Shown: in pieces, positions 30,666 through 39,410 of the stretch
Numbering within the stretch: the stretch's first letter is position 1
How the letters are laid out: each line of letters starts with the position of its first letter
From: Fredricksoniimonas sp964643325
Lineage (GTDB): Bacteria; Omnitrophota; Gorgyraeia; Zapsychrales; Fredricksoniimonadaceae
Direction: 5' to 3'
DNA length: 64,000 nt
Assembly (NCBI GenBank): GCA_964643325.1
Contig: CAZXSE010000006.1
Location: 1-64,000, forward strand
Position numbers and translations under genes: made by a program
The notes under the pieces: generated by a model
Told to the model about the DNA's origin: nothing
Seen by the model: only the letters and a program-made list of their open reading frames with translations
The model's database searches: none

Positions 30666-32416
30666 TGGCATCCCTCAAAGACCGCGTCAAGGATATCCTG
30701 TTGCGCGATAAGGTCATTTCTCCCGAGGACCTCGAGCGCGCCCTTGCGGAGCAGTTGGCTTCCGGCGGGGACCTTTCCCGGATCCTCGTTCGCATGGGGC
30801 TTATCGACGAGGATCAGCTGGCGGTGCTGCTCAGCGAGGCGCTGCAGTTGCCCATCATCAATATCGCGCGGCTTAAGATCGACCCGGCCGTTGTCGCCGG
30901 GATCCCGCTCGACGTCCTGAAGAAATATCAGATCCTTCCCGTATCGCGCATCGGCGACAGCCTGGCGCTGGCCATGGCAGACCCGCTCAATATCCTGGTC
31001 ATGGACAATATCAAGGCGCTGACCGGGCTTAATGTTTCGCCCGTGATCGGCCGGCTTAAGGACATCCAGGAGGCGATCGAACTTTACAGCGCGCCGAAAT
31101 CCCACGATTCTTTCGAGAAGATCAAGCAGGACATCAAGGAGGCGGAGGACCTGGAGCTCGTCACGGACGGGCCCGAGAAGATGGATGCCGCCCAGATCGA
31201 GCATCTGACGCAGGAAGCGCCGATCATCCGCCTGACCACGACGATCATCCGTCAGGCCGTGACGGCAAAAGCCAGCGACGTGTTCATCGAGCCCCAGGAA
31301 AAATACCTGGGCATCCGCTATCGCGTTGACGGCCTCCTGCGGGAGATCGACCGCATGCCCAAAGCCCTGCATTTTTCGATCGTTTCGCGCCTGAAGGTCG
31401 TGGCCAATCTTGATATTTCCGAGCATCGCCTGCCGCAGGATGGACGGTTCAAGACCGTTCTCGACGGCGGGAAAGAGGTGGATTTCCGCGTCAGCGTCCT
31501 GCCGACCGCGCACGGCGAGAAGATCGTGCTCAGGGTCCTGGACAAGAACCTTGATCGGGTGGATGTCGAGAAGATCGGGTTCGAGGTCAAGCCCCTGGAA
31601 AAGGTCAAGGAGGCCTGCCTCAGGCCCCACGGCATGGTCCTGGTCTGCGGCCCGACGGGCAGCGGTAAGACCACCACGCTCTACGCGGTGCTCAAGTTCA
31701 TTGATTCCGTGGGCAAGAATATTGTTACCGTCGAGGATCCTGTTGAATACCAGATGAAGGGCATGAACCAGGTCAATATCCGTTTCGAGGTGGGGCTGAC
31801 GTTCACATCGACCCTGCGTTCGATCCTGCGCCAGGACCCGGATGTCATCATGATCGGCGAGATCCGTGATTCCGAAACACTGGAGACCGCGGTCAAGGCG
31901 GCGCTGACCGGGCATTTGGTCTTAAGCTCCCTGCACACCACGACGGCAGCGGGGTCCATTGTCCGCATGGTCAATATGGGGATCGAGCCGTTCCTTTTGT
32001 GCTCCGCGGTCAATTGCGTCGTGGCCCAGCGGCTGCTGCGCCGGATCTGTCCGGCGTGTCAGGAGGAGATCGAGATCCCGCAGGTCCTTTACGACAAACT
32101 TCAGATCGGCAAGGTCCTTCCCAAGAAGGACCGGATCTTTTTCCGCGGCAAGGGGTGTGGCCATTGCCTTAATACCGGTTACAGCGGCCGGGTGGGCATC
32201 AACGAGGTCCTGCCGCTGACAAGCAGCATCAAGAAGCTCGTGCTGACCAAGGCCGGCGAGATCGCGATCAAGGCGCAGGCCCGGCGCGAGGGCATGATGA
32301 CCATGCGCGAGGATGCGTTGATCAAGGCGGCCAAAGGCTTGACGACGCTGGAAGAGGTGGTACGCGTGACCGCACAGGACGAGAATGCGTCGCGCGAGAA
32401 AGACCCCGGGGCTTAA
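30665..32416 (+). CDS. pilB: Type IV pilus assembly ATPase PilB/GspE, copy 1
   Basis: 583 aa. N-terminal MshEN-type domain (~1-145), then the ATPase: Asp box (DISEHRLPQDGRF region), Walker A GPTGSGKTTTLYA, Walker B DVIMIGEIRDSET and the His box SSLHTTTA. Two CxxC pairs (CPAC and CGHC) form the zinc site typical of extension ATPases and absent from PilT. It powers pilus extension at the inner membrane. It is followed 4 bp later by a second full-length ATPase. Confidence 0.95.
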   Translation: MASLKDRVKDILLRDKVISPEDLERALAEQLASGGDLSRILVRMGLIDEDQLAVLLSEALQLPIINIARLKIDPAVVAGIPLDVLKKYQILPVSRIGDSLALAMADPLNILVMDNIKALTGLNVSPVIGRLKDIQEAIELYSAPKSHDSFEKIKQDIKEAEDLELVTDGPEKMDAAQIEHLTQEAPIIRLTTTIIRQAVTAKASDVFIEPQEKYLGIRYRVDGLLREIDRMPKALHFSIVSRLKVVANLDISEHRLPQDGRFKTVLDGGKEVDFRVSVLPTAHGEKIVLRVLDKNLDRVDVEKIGFEVKPLEKVKEACLRPHGMVLVCGPTGSGKTTTLYAVLKFIDSVGKNIVTVEDPVEYQMKGMNQVNIRFEVGLTFTSTLRSILRQDPDVIMIGEIRDSETLETAVKAALTGHLVLSSLHTTTAAGSIVRMVNMGIEPFLLCSAVNCVVAQRLLRRICPACQEEIEIPQVLYDKLQIGKVLPKKDRIFFRGKGCGHCLNTGYSGRVGINEVLPLTSSIKKLVLTKAGEIAIKAQARREGMMTMREDALIKAAKGLTTLEEVVRVTAQDENASREKDPGA

Positions 32417-32420
32417 TACC

Positions 32421-34124
32421 ATGCAGAGCGTTCGTGAAAGGATATTTGCGGCATTGCTCCAGAGGCCTGAGGTTACCCAGGCCGCTCTGGACGAGGCCAT
32501 GGCCCTGCACCGCGAGGAAGGCGTTCCCGTCGGCGAAGCGCTGATGCGCAAGGCCCTCATCCAGGAAAAGGATTTCTTGCAACTTTTGGTCAGGGAGCTT
32601 CACATCCCGTCACTTGACCTGAGGCGTTTCAAGATCGATGAAAAGCTTAAGGACCTGGTGCCTGAGCGCGTCGCACGGCAGTATCAGTTCGTGCCCGTGT
32701 CAGCCCTGGGCGAGAGCCTGACCGTGGCCTTTGCCGATCCGTTCAATATTTTTGCCATCGACGATCTTACCGGGCTGACCGGCAAGAGGATCGAGGCGGT
32801 CATGGGGGCTGCGTCCCAGATCCGCGAGGCGATCGACAATCTTTACCGGGCGGATGCCCAGACTACGGTCGCTGAAGTGAGCAAGAACATGGATGTCGGC
32901 GATTTTGAGATCATCAGTGACAATGCCAGGGATGAAAGCGCCGACGTGGACATTAGCGAGCAGGCGCCCATCATCCGCATGGTGAATCTGGTCATCAAGG
33001 AGGCCTTGCGCCAGCGGGCCTCGGACATTCACATGGAGCCGAGTGAGGGCGACATGCGGGTGCGTTACCGCATTGACGGCGTCCTGCAGGATGTGCTTGA
33101 TATCCCGCGCGAGAACCAGGGCGCGGTCGTGGTGCGCCTGAAGATCATGGCCCGCATGGATATCACCGTGACGCAAACACCGCAGGACGGGCGCTTTAAG
33201 ATGCGCGTGCCGGGCAAGGAGGTCGATTTCCGCGTGTCGATCCTGCCGACATGTTACGGCTCCAAGATCGTCATGCGCGTGCTCGACAAGGCCAGTCTTT
33301 CCGTGGGCCTCGAACATCTCGGTTTTTCGCCGCGGGCGGTCGGGATCCTCAACGAGTACATGCTCAAGCCCTACGGCATGATCCTGGTGACCGGGCCTAC
33401 CGGCAGCGGCAAGTCAACGACCTTGTATTCCATGATCAGCAAGCTTAATACAGTTGACAAGAACATCATCACGGTCGAGGATCCCGTGGAATACCTTGTC
33501 GAAGGGCTTACGCAGATCGAAGTGCGCGCGGATATCGGGTTGACGTTCGCGGCGGGGCTGCGCTCCATCCTGCGCCAGAGCCCGGATATTGTGATGGTCG
33601 GTGAGATCCGTGACAATGAGACGGCCGACATCGCGATCAAAGCGTCCTTGACCGGGCAACTGGTATTCTCGACTTTGCACACGAATGACGCGGCAGGGGC
33701 CCTGACGCGCCTTGTTGATATGGACGTGGAGCCTTTTCTGGTGGCATCAAGCTTGTTGTTGGTATGCGCGCAGCGGCTGGTGCGCAAAACGTGCCCGCAT
33801 TGCAAGCAAGAGATCGAGGTCCCGAAGGAGGCGCTCAAGCGCCTCGACGGACATCTTGACCTGAAGATGAAATTCTATGAAGGTAAGGGGTGCGATCGCT
33901 GCCGCGGTACGGGTTATCTGGGGCGTTTCGGCCTGACCGAATTATTGGTCGTGGACGATCGCGTCCGGGAAATGCTTTTGGAGGGGCGTTCGTCCGACGA
34001 GATCAAGCGTTACGTGCGGGATGAGCAGGGCATGCGCACCCTTTGGGACGATGCCATGGAGCGCCTGGCACAGGGGCAAACGACCGTGGCCGAGATCCTG
34101 CGTGTGGCCGCGGCGGAAGAATAA
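32421..34124 (+). CDS. pilB: Type IV pilus assembly ATPase PilB/GspE, copy 2
   Basis: 567 aa from ATG 32421. The same plan as copy 1: N-terminal MshEN-type domain, TQTPQDGRFKMRV, Walker A GPTGSGKSTTLYS, Walker B DIVMVGEIRDNET, His box STLHTNDA and zinc pairs CPHC and CDRC. All catalytic motifs are intact, so both copies should be active. The sequences differ throughout, so this is an old duplication. It may serve a second pilin set or a type II secretion-like pseudopilus. No retraction ATPase PilT is seen in the window. Confidence 0.95.
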   Translation: MQSVRERIFAALLQRPEVTQAALDEAMALHREEGVPVGEALMRKALIQEKDFLQLLVRELHIPSLDLRRFKIDEKLKDLVPERVARQYQFVPVSALGESLTVAFADPFNIFAIDDLTGLTGKRIEAVMGAASQIREAIDNLYRADAQTTVAEVSKNMDVGDFEIISDNARDESADVDISEQAPIIRMVNLVIKEALRQRASDIHMEPSEGDMRVRYRIDGVLQDVLDIPRENQGAVVVRLKIMARMDITVTQTPQDGRFKMRVPGKEVDFRVSILPTCYGSKIVMRVLDKASLSVGLEHLGFSPRAVGILNEYMLKPYGMILVTGPTGSGKSTTLYSMISKLNTVDKNIITVEDPVEYLVEGLTQIEVRADIGLTFAAGLRSILRQSPDIVMVGEIRDNETADIAIKASLTGQLVFSTLHTNDAAGALTRLVDMDVEPFLVASSLLLVCAQRLVRKTCPHCKQEIEVPKEALKRLDGHLDLKMKFYEGKGCDRCRGTGYLGRFGLTELLVVDDRVREMLLEGRSSDEIKRYVRDEQGMRTLWDDAMERLAQGQTTVAEILRVAAAEE

Positions 34125-34138
34125 TAATCATTTTTTGA

Positions 34139-34168
34139 TTGTTCATGGAGCGGGCGCTCTCATATAAT
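34139..34168 (+). promoter_or_regulatory. Internal promoter in the pilus locus
   Basis: TTGTTC (34139-34144), 18 nt, perfect TATAAT (34163-34168), in the 67-bp gap before the second stand-alone MshEN gene. Confidence 0.55.
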
Positions 34169-34191
34169 AAAAAGTGTTATCGGGAGGCGGC

Positions 34192-34647
34192 ATGAAGAAG
34201 GGGCGGCACGAGCGTCGTTTGATCGGGGAGATCCTGCTCGAGCGGGGGCTGATCAGAGAGTCCCAGCTCAAGGAGGCCCTGGCCCTGCAAAAGTCTGCGG
34301 GCGGACCGGCGTTCCTCGGCGAGGTCCTGGTCGGCCTGGGCTATGTCAGCGAGACCGACGTGGTGACCGCGTTGGTCGTGCAGTGCAATCTGCCGTATAT
34401 CGCGGTCATGAAACATGAGATCGACCCGGGGGTCGTTTGCCTTGTTCCGGCGGATGTGGCGCGCCGCAACCGGCTGGTGCCCCTGGAGCGGATCGGCAAC
34501 ATCCTGAGCGTTGTCATGCAGAACCCCCTTGATGATGCCACGCGCCACGAGATCGAGCAATTGACGGGCTGCCGCATTGCGGTGTTCATCGCGACCCGTT
34601 CGGAAATAGAACAGGCGCTCGCGCGCCTTTATCCGGAGAAAGCCTAG
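34192..34647 (+). CDS. Stand-alone MshEN domain protein 2
   Basis: 151 aa, SD GGGAGGCGG. The two motif halves are well kept: RRLIGEILLERGLIRESQL and FLGEVLVGLGYVSETDV, spaced as in c-di-GMP-binding MshEN domains. The remainder is the second lobe of the GspE N-terminal domain (DPGVVCLVPADVARRNRLVP). There is no ATPase. It is coupled to pilC by a one-base overlap. It could report c-di-GMP to the PilB/PilC machine; inference. Confidence 0.87.
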   Translation: MKKGRHERRLIGEILLERGLIRESQLKEALALQKSAGGPAFLGEVLVGLGYVSETDVVTALVVQCNLPYIAVMKHEIDPGVVCLVPADVARRNRLVPLERIGNILSVVMQNPLDDATRHEIEQLTGCRIAVFIATRSEIEQALARLYPEKA

Positions 34648-35861
34648 TGCCCACATTCCGTTATGCCGCCAAGGACCAGGATTCCCGTGATGTGACGGGC
34701 AAGATCGAGGCCAGCGATATCAACATGGTCATCGAGGAGCTGCGCAAGAGGCGGCTTGTCATTATTTCCGTCGATGAAGAAAAGAAGTCAGCGCTCTTTT
34801 CCGTGTCGCGCGGGGAGCGGGGCGGGGCGATCAAGTCCGAGGACATCATCCTGTTCGCCCGCCAGATGGCCACCATGGTGGACGCCGGGATCCCGATCAT
34901 GCAGACCATGGAGGCCCTTCAGGACCAGGCTTCCAGCGGGTCGCTCAAGAAGGTGCTTGGCCAGGTGCATGATGATATCCGCCTGGGCGTAAGTCTTTCC
35001 GCGGCCTTCGCAAAACACCCGAAGGTCTTCGACAATCTTTTTGTGAACATGATCAAGGTCGGTGAGAGCGGCGGCGTGCTGACAACGGTCCTCGAGCGCC
35101 TTTCCACTTATATGGAAAAGACCGAGAAGCTCAAGCAGAAGGTCGGGTCCGCCCTGGTCTATCCGATCGTCATTGTTTCCATGGCGTTCATCATCACGAC
35201 GGTCCTGATCATCAAGGTTGTTCCGGCGTTCAAGGAGATCTATTCGTCGCTGGGCAAGGACCTGCCGCCCATGACGCAGGCGCTGTTGAATTTCAGCGAT
35301 GCCATGCAGCATCAGTTCTTTCTTTGGGTTGGTGTGGTGTTCTGCGTTGCGATGGCTTTGGTCTGGTACAAGAAGACCGACCTCGGCGCCTATCAGATCG
35401 ACGCCTGGAAATTGAAGATGCCGATCTTCGGCCCCTTGATCTGCAAGGTCGCGGTCAGCCGCTTTTGCCGTACGCTTTCGGTCCTGGTCCAGAGCGGCGT
35501 CCCGATCCTCGACGGGCTTGATATTGTCCGCAAGACCATCGGCAATCGCGTCCTTGAAAAGGTTGTTGAAGGCGTTATCCAGAGCGTTCAGGAGGGCGAG
35601 AGCATTGCCGCCCCGCTGTCGCGCAGCCCGGTGTTCCCGGTCATGGTCACCAAGATGGTCGCCATCGGCGAGCAGGCCGGCCAGCTTGACAAGATGCTGG
35701 TGAAGGTCGCTGAGTTCTTTGATGAACAGGTGGATGCGGCGGTCAACGGATTGACCAGCATGATCGAGCCCGTGATCATCGGCTTCCTGGGCATTGTCGT
35801 TGGTTTTATTGTCATAGCGCTCTTTCTGCCGATCCTTAACATGACGCAGGCGCTCCAATAG
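34647..35861 (+). CDS. pilC: Type IV pilus inner membrane platform protein PilC
   Basis: 404 aa from a GTG overlapping the upstream TAG. N-terminal FRYAAKDQDSRDVTGKIEA, two GspF domains (~68-190 and ~270-395) with FARQMATMVDAGIPI and SRFCRTLSVLVQSGVPI, and three to four transmembrane helices including the final GIVVGFIVIALFLPI. It is the rotary platform turned by PilB. Full length and canonical. Confidence 0.95.
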   Translation: MPTFRYAAKDQDSRDVTGKIEASDINMVIEELRKRRLVIISVDEEKKSALFSVSRGERGGAIKSEDIILFARQMATMVDAGIPIMQTMEALQDQASSGSLKKVLGQVHDDIRLGVSLSAAFAKHPKVFDNLFVNMIKVGESGGVLTTVLERLSTYMEKTEKLKQKVGSALVYPIVIVSMAFIITTVLIIKVVPAFKEIYSSLGKDLPPMTQALLNFSDAMQHQFFLWVGVVFCVAMALVWYKKTDLGAYQIDAWKLKMPIFGPLICKVAVSRFCRTLSVLVQSGVPILDGLDIVRKTIGNRVLEKVVEGVIQSVQEGESIAAPLSRSPVFPVMVTKMVAIGEQAGQLDKMLVKVAEFFDEQVDAAVNGLTSMIEPVIIGFLGIVVGFIVIALFLPILNMTQALQ

Positions 35862-35871
35862 AGGGGGATGT

Positions 35872-36891
35872 ATGAAGATGATGCTACGGATCGTTCTGGT
35901 ATGGGCCCTGATTGCGCTGCCGGCGTTTGCCGGTGAGCAGCCGTTGGGGACATTTGACGCGACGCTCGCGACATTGCGCGCGAGCGTGGCAGGCCTGGTT
36001 AAGGCGAATCAGGACCTGAACGAGCACAACAGGCAGATGCGCGAGCGTATCAAGGCCCTCGAAGGGGATGTGCGCGCGCTTGAGGCGGAAGCAGGCCGCC
36101 TTGAGGTCAAGAAGACGGCCCAGGAAAAGAAGGCCCGTCAGCATGAGGATGATGCGGCGCCGTTCAAGGCCAAACTCGCCCAGGCTGATGCCGCGCTCGG
36201 GAAGGTCGTTGGCGAAAAAGCCATGATCGAGGAAAGGATCAGAGCTGTTGAGGAACAGGACCAGGCCTTGCAGCAGAAGGCCGCCCAACTGAATGCCGAT
36301 ATCACGGCGCTGGATACGGGCGCAGCCGGCGGAGAATTGGGACAGGATATTGCGCGGACCCGGGCCGAGCGCGATCAACTGGCGCGCCAGCTTGATGATG
36401 TTCTTAAGGCCCTTCAGGAACAGAAGAATGCGTGGCAGGAGATGAACACGCTCGTCAGCGCGGGGCCGCAGCAGCTTGATGTGCTCAAGGCGCAAGAGGA
36501 TGCTTTCGAGAAGGACATTCCCCAGGCCGAAGCAGAGCTGGCGTCGGCCAATGCCCGGCTTGTCGAGGCCAAGGCCGCGCTTGAACAGCTGGCGTCCGGG
36601 GATCACAGTGATGTCCGGATTGCCCGGCTCGAGAGCGAGGTCAAGGAATTGGTCGAGCGCAACCGTAAGCTTGCCGCGGATATGAGCGTTGCCCAGAAAT
36701 CCCGGGACGAGAGGCTTAAGCGTATCGCGCAGGAGAACGCGGCGCTTCTTCAGAAATATGAGGCCCGAAAAACAGAACTTTCACGCCGTAACAGCGAATT
36801 GCGCGATGAACTTGATCAGCTCCGCAAGCAGATGGTGGCGCTGGACAAGAAGAAAGTCGTGATCGAGCAGGGGCTTTATACCCAGCCCTGA
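35872..36891 (+). CDS. Exported coiled-coil protein
   Basis: 339 aa. Signal peptide ~1-20 (RIVLVWALIALPAFA), then almost continuous heptad-repeat helix, rich in Ala, Glu, Lys and Gln, with a short break near residue 140 (DTGAAGGELG). No family recognised. It lies 10 bp after pilC and before the pilin promoter, so it probably belongs to the pilC transcript and acts in the periplasm, for example as a spacer or scaffold of the pilus machine. Its function is inferred from location only. Confidence 0.75.
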   Translation: MKMMLRIVLVWALIALPAFAGEQPLGTFDATLATLRASVAGLVKANQDLNEHNRQMRERIKALEGDVRALEAEAGRLEVKKTAQEKKARQHEDDAAPFKAKLAQADAALGKVVGEKAMIEERIRAVEEQDQALQQKAAQLNADITALDTGAAGGELGQDIARTRAERDQLARQLDDVLKALQEQKNAWQEMNTLVSAGPQQLDVLKAQEDAFEKDIPQAEAELASANARLVEAKAALEQLASGDHSDVRIARLESEVKELVERNRKLAADMSVAQKSRDERLKRIAQENAALLQKYEARKTELSRRNSELRDELDQLRKQMVALDKKKVVIEQGLYTQP

Positions 36892-36894
36892 TGA

Positions 36895-36924
36895 TTGACA
36901 CAGGGTGTTGTTCGGTGGTATAGT
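36895..36924 (+). promoter_or_regulatory. Strong promoter of the pilin gene
   Basis: TTGACA (36895-36900), 18 nt, TATAGT (36919-36924), directly after the coiled-coil gene stop. It would give a ~255-nt untranslated leader before the pilin. Confidence 0.75.
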
Positions 36925-36963
36925 TGCATTGGAACATTGTTCTTTGATCGCGCCCGGATGTTG

Positions 36964-36991
36964 TTGGCTGAGGCTATAAATATCATACAAT
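36964..36991 (+). promoter_or_regulatory. Second possible pilin promoter
   Basis: TTGGCT (36964-36969), 16 nt, TACAAT (36986-36991). It lies 40 bp inside the leader made from the first promoter. Confidence 0.45.
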
Positions 36992-37040
36992 ACGCTGGCT
37001 TTTGCCTCGCACCGTGCGGAACATGTTCGGAAAGGAGGTC

Positions 37041-37091
37041 ATGGCAGCGTTGTTGTTAATGGATGATGCCGTTACGCGGGGACAGGGATAG
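37041..37091 (+). CDS. Possible 16-aa leader peptide upstream of the pilin
   Basis: ATG to TAG, encoding MAALLLMDDAVTRGQG, preceded by AAAGGAGGTC, an almost perfect anti-SD match and among the best ribosome sites in the window. No family. It lies mid-way in the pilin 5' leader, which also contains a palindrome TGCGCGCA...TGCGCGCA (37147-37170) before the pilin SD. It may be a regulatory leader ORF; expression is unproven. Confidence 0.4.
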   Translation: MAALLLMDDAVTRGQG

Positions 37092-37187
37092 GGATCTGTT
37101 ATCATATCTTTCCTTCAAGTGCCTCCTTACGGACGGATCATCCGCCTGCGCGCATATATGTGTGCGCGCACAATCAGAGGAGGAGTT

Positions 37188-37580
37188 ATGAGAAAGAGCA
37201 AAGGTTTTACGCTTGTTGAGATCATGATCGTGGTCGCTATCATCGCGCTTCTCGCAGCTATCGCCATCCCGAACCTGTTAAGGGCCAAGATCTCGGCGAA
37301 TGACGCGCTCGCCAAGGGCAGATTGCGCACCCTTTCCACGGCTTCGGAAACGTATGCCACCACCAACAACGGTAACTATCCGGCCAACCTCGCTGCGCTG
37401 ACGGGCGCAACACCTCCGTTCGTGACGGACAACCATCTTTGCGATGGCGTTGCCGTTGCCGGGTTCACGTATGGTTGCACCTTTGGCGCTGGCGGGTATA
37501 CCTTCACGGCCACGCCGGTCACGGTCGGGACATCAGGTACGGCTGTTTTCACGATCACGACAGGTGGTGTTCTTCAGTAA
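37188..37580 (+). CDS. Type IV pilin / pseudopilin
   Basis: 130 aa, ATG 37188 with AGAGGAGGAG. Short basic leader MRKSKG, cleaved by prepilin peptidase before FTLVEIMIVVAIIALLAAIA (Phe1, Glu5 conserved). A small globular domain has two Cys about 14 residues apart (LCDG and YGCTF) that could form the D-region disulfide, and is rich in Gly/Thr at the end. Strong promoter, own terminator and strong SD point to the major pilin. Prepilin peptidase PilD is not in the window. Confidence 0.93.
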   Translation: MRKSKGFTLVEIMIVVAIIALLAAIAIPNLLRAKISANDALAKGRLRTLSTASETYATTNNGNYPANLAALTGATPPFVTDNHLCDGVAVAGFTYGCTFGAGGYTFTATPVTVGTSGTAVFTITTGGVLQ

Positions 37581-37610
37581 CTTCTGGATGAATATCTGCG
37601 GTTGTTTGAT

Positions 37611-37642
37611 GAAGGGGGCCTTTTGGCCCCCTTCGTATTTAT
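37611..37642 (+). terminator. Rho-independent terminator of the pilin gene
   Basis: Perfect 10-bp stem GAAGGGGGCC/GGCCCCCTTC with TTTT loop, followed by GTATTTATT. Confidence 0.9.
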
Positions 37643-37672
37643 TCAAGAAAATCATTTTTTCCCGCCGTTTCT

Positions 37673-37700
37673 TTGTTATATTAATCATGTTGAATATCAT
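37673..37700 (+). promoter_or_regulatory. Possible promoter of pilMNOPQ
   Basis: TTGTTA (37673-37678), 16 nt, TATCAT (37695-37700). It lies only 8 bp before the pilM ATG, so a transcript from here would be almost leaderless. Moderate match. Confidence 0.4.
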
Positions 37701-37708
37701 TCTTATTT

Positions 37709-38800
37709 ATGCACCCACTACTTGAAGCATATTTTAAATTCATTAAAAGAACGGTCCTTTCCAGGCCCGAGGACACGGTCATTGGCCTGGATATCGGGGC
37801 ATCGGCCTGTCGCGCGCTTGAATTGCGCCGGAAACAGGACGGCTTCGAGGTCGTTTCCCGCTGCGTGCAGTCCATGGACGGCATGGATGAACGTACCGCC
37901 TTGGCCCAGGCCATTGCCAAGCTTGGCCCGTCGGCGCGCACCAGCCCTGTCATTGTTGCTGTCAGCGGTAAAGGCACCCTGATCCGTCATATTGATATGC
38001 CGCGCATGAGCAGCGCGGACCTGAACAAGGCGTTCGCGATGGAGGCGGACAAGTATTTTCCGTTCCCCAGGGACACCGTTTATATCGATTGCTTTATCCT
38101 TGATCCCAAAGGCAAGGACAAGAAGATGCCGGTCCTGATCGCGGCGGTCAAGCGCGATATTGTGGACGCGCGCTGCAAGCTTTTGAAAGATTGCGGTATT
38201 GAACCCGCGGCGCTTACGCTGTCCTCGGTCGCGCTGGCCAATGCGTTCACGGCTTTTCCTCCGTCCACATGCGCGATCACCGAGCTCGGCGGCAAGGCCG
38301 TGGCGGTCATTGATGTGGGCGAACTTTCGACCAACCTGATGATCATTGCCGACGGGATGCCGCGGTTCACGCGCGATATCTTTATCGGCACCATGGACGC
38401 GGCGCGCCGCCTGGCGAACATGACGGGCTTGTCCGTGGGCGATGCGCGGGCCTTGTGCCTGAAAGGCGTTGCGGCTGACGGTAATGCCGCTCACGCGGCC
38501 GCCCTCAAGGGAAGCATGGAGGCCGTGCTGACAAGCATTGTTGCCGAGATCCGGCTTTCCTTTGATTATTTCACGACAGAAAAGAACATGCCCATCTCCC
38601 GCGTCTGCCTGACCGGAGAGGGCGCGTGCGTTCCCGGAGCTGAGGCTGTGTTCGCCCAGCATATTGATATCCCTCTGGTCGCATGGGACCCGCTGGCCGG
38701 GATCCCTGTGGCCAAGACCACCAACGGCCCTTCCGCCGCGGGGGATATGACGGCCGAGGATCGCCGCATGGTGGTGGCTTTAGGGCTCGCGCTTTTGTAA
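37709..38800 (+). CDS. pilM: Type IV pilus assembly protein PilM
   Basis: 363 aa actin-like cytoplasmic ATPase. Phosphate-1 motif VIGLDIGASACRALEL, KAFAMEADKYFPFP, a second nucleotide segment AVIDVGELSTNLMI, and EIRLSFDYF in the last third. It binds the N-terminal tail of PilN on the cytoplasmic side and links the PilNOPQ alignment complex to the motor. First gene of pilMNOPQ, all closely packed. Confidence 0.93.
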   Translation: MHPLLEAYFKFIKRTVLSRPEDTVIGLDIGASACRALELRRKQDGFEVVSRCVQSMDGMDERTALAQAIAKLGPSARTSPVIVAVSGKGTLIRHIDMPRMSSADLNKAFAMEADKYFPFPRDTVYIDCFILDPKGKDKKMPVLIAAVKRDIVDARCKLLKDCGIEPAALTLSSVALANAFTAFPPSTCAITELGGKAVAVIDVGELSTNLMIIADGMPRFTRDIFIGTMDAARRLANMTGLSVGDARALCLKGVAADGNAAHAAALKGSMEAVLTSIVAEIRLSFDYFTTEKNMPISRVCLTGEGACVPGAEAVFAQHIDIPLVAWDPLAGIPVAKTTNGPSAAGDMTAEDRRMVVALGLALL

Positions 38801-38822
38801 TGAACGGTTGATGGAAAGAAAT

Positions 38823-39410
38823 ATGCAGATCAAGCTTAATTTCATACCCCAGCAGTCGCGCCGCCAGCAGACGGACCTTGTCGGTGAGGAGATCTGCGGT
38901 ATGCCCGGCGAGATCGTCATCGGATGCGGGGCGGCCCTGATCGGTCTTTTGCTGGTCATCCATGTTCTTCTGGCCGGTGTTACGGTCTGGAAGTTCGCGG
39001 CGCAGAAGGTCCTTCAGGTCCGTTGGAGCGCCATGGCCGAGGACAAAAAGATCTTTGACGGCATATCGACCGAGCTGAACGCGATCCAGGCGAAGATGGC
39101 GGTATTGCGGCCTATCACATCATTGCAGGAATTGCGCTGGTCGCGGTTGCTGAACGATCTTTCCGACAGTGTTCCCAAGGGCGTGTGGCTGCGCAGTATT
39201 GTTTTTGAAAAAGGCGTGTTGACCGTCAGCGGCAGCGCCGTCTCCAAGATCAATAACGAGATGGCCGAGGCCGGGAACTTTGTGGCCGCGATCCGGGACA
39301 AGGATATGGTCAAGGCCCATTTCACGGGGCTTGATATCGATTCGATCCAGCGCCGGGAAAATGTCGCGGTTTCCGTGGCCGACTTTGTATTGAAGGCAAA
39401 ACAGAAATGA
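38823..39410 (+). CDS. pilN: Type IV pilus assembly protein PilN
   Basis: 195 aa. ATG 38823 was chosen since MQIKLNFIPQQSR matches the PilN tail that docks on PilM and GGAAAG lies 4 nt upstream; ATG 38811 is possible. One transmembrane helix (~39-62, IVIGCGAALIGLLLVIHVLLAG), a coiled coil, then a Fimbrial_PilN fold (LSDSVPKGVWLRSIVFEKGVL). It overlaps pilO by 4 bp. Confidence 0.9.
   Translation: MQIKLNFIPQQSRRQQTDLVGEEICGMPGEIVIGCGAALIGLLLVIHVLLAGVTVWKFAAQKVLQVRWSAMAEDKKIFDGISTELNAIQAKMAVLRPITSLQELRWSRLLNDLSDSVPKGVWLRSIVFEKGVLTVSGSAVSKINNEMAEAGNFVAAIRDKDMVKAHFTGLDIDSIQRRENVAVSVADFVLKAKQK

Noticed and set aside
32421..34124. Second ATPase as retraction ATPase PilT
   Set aside because: It has the N-terminal MshEN-type domain and the two zinc CxxC pairs of extension ATPases, which PilT lacks.
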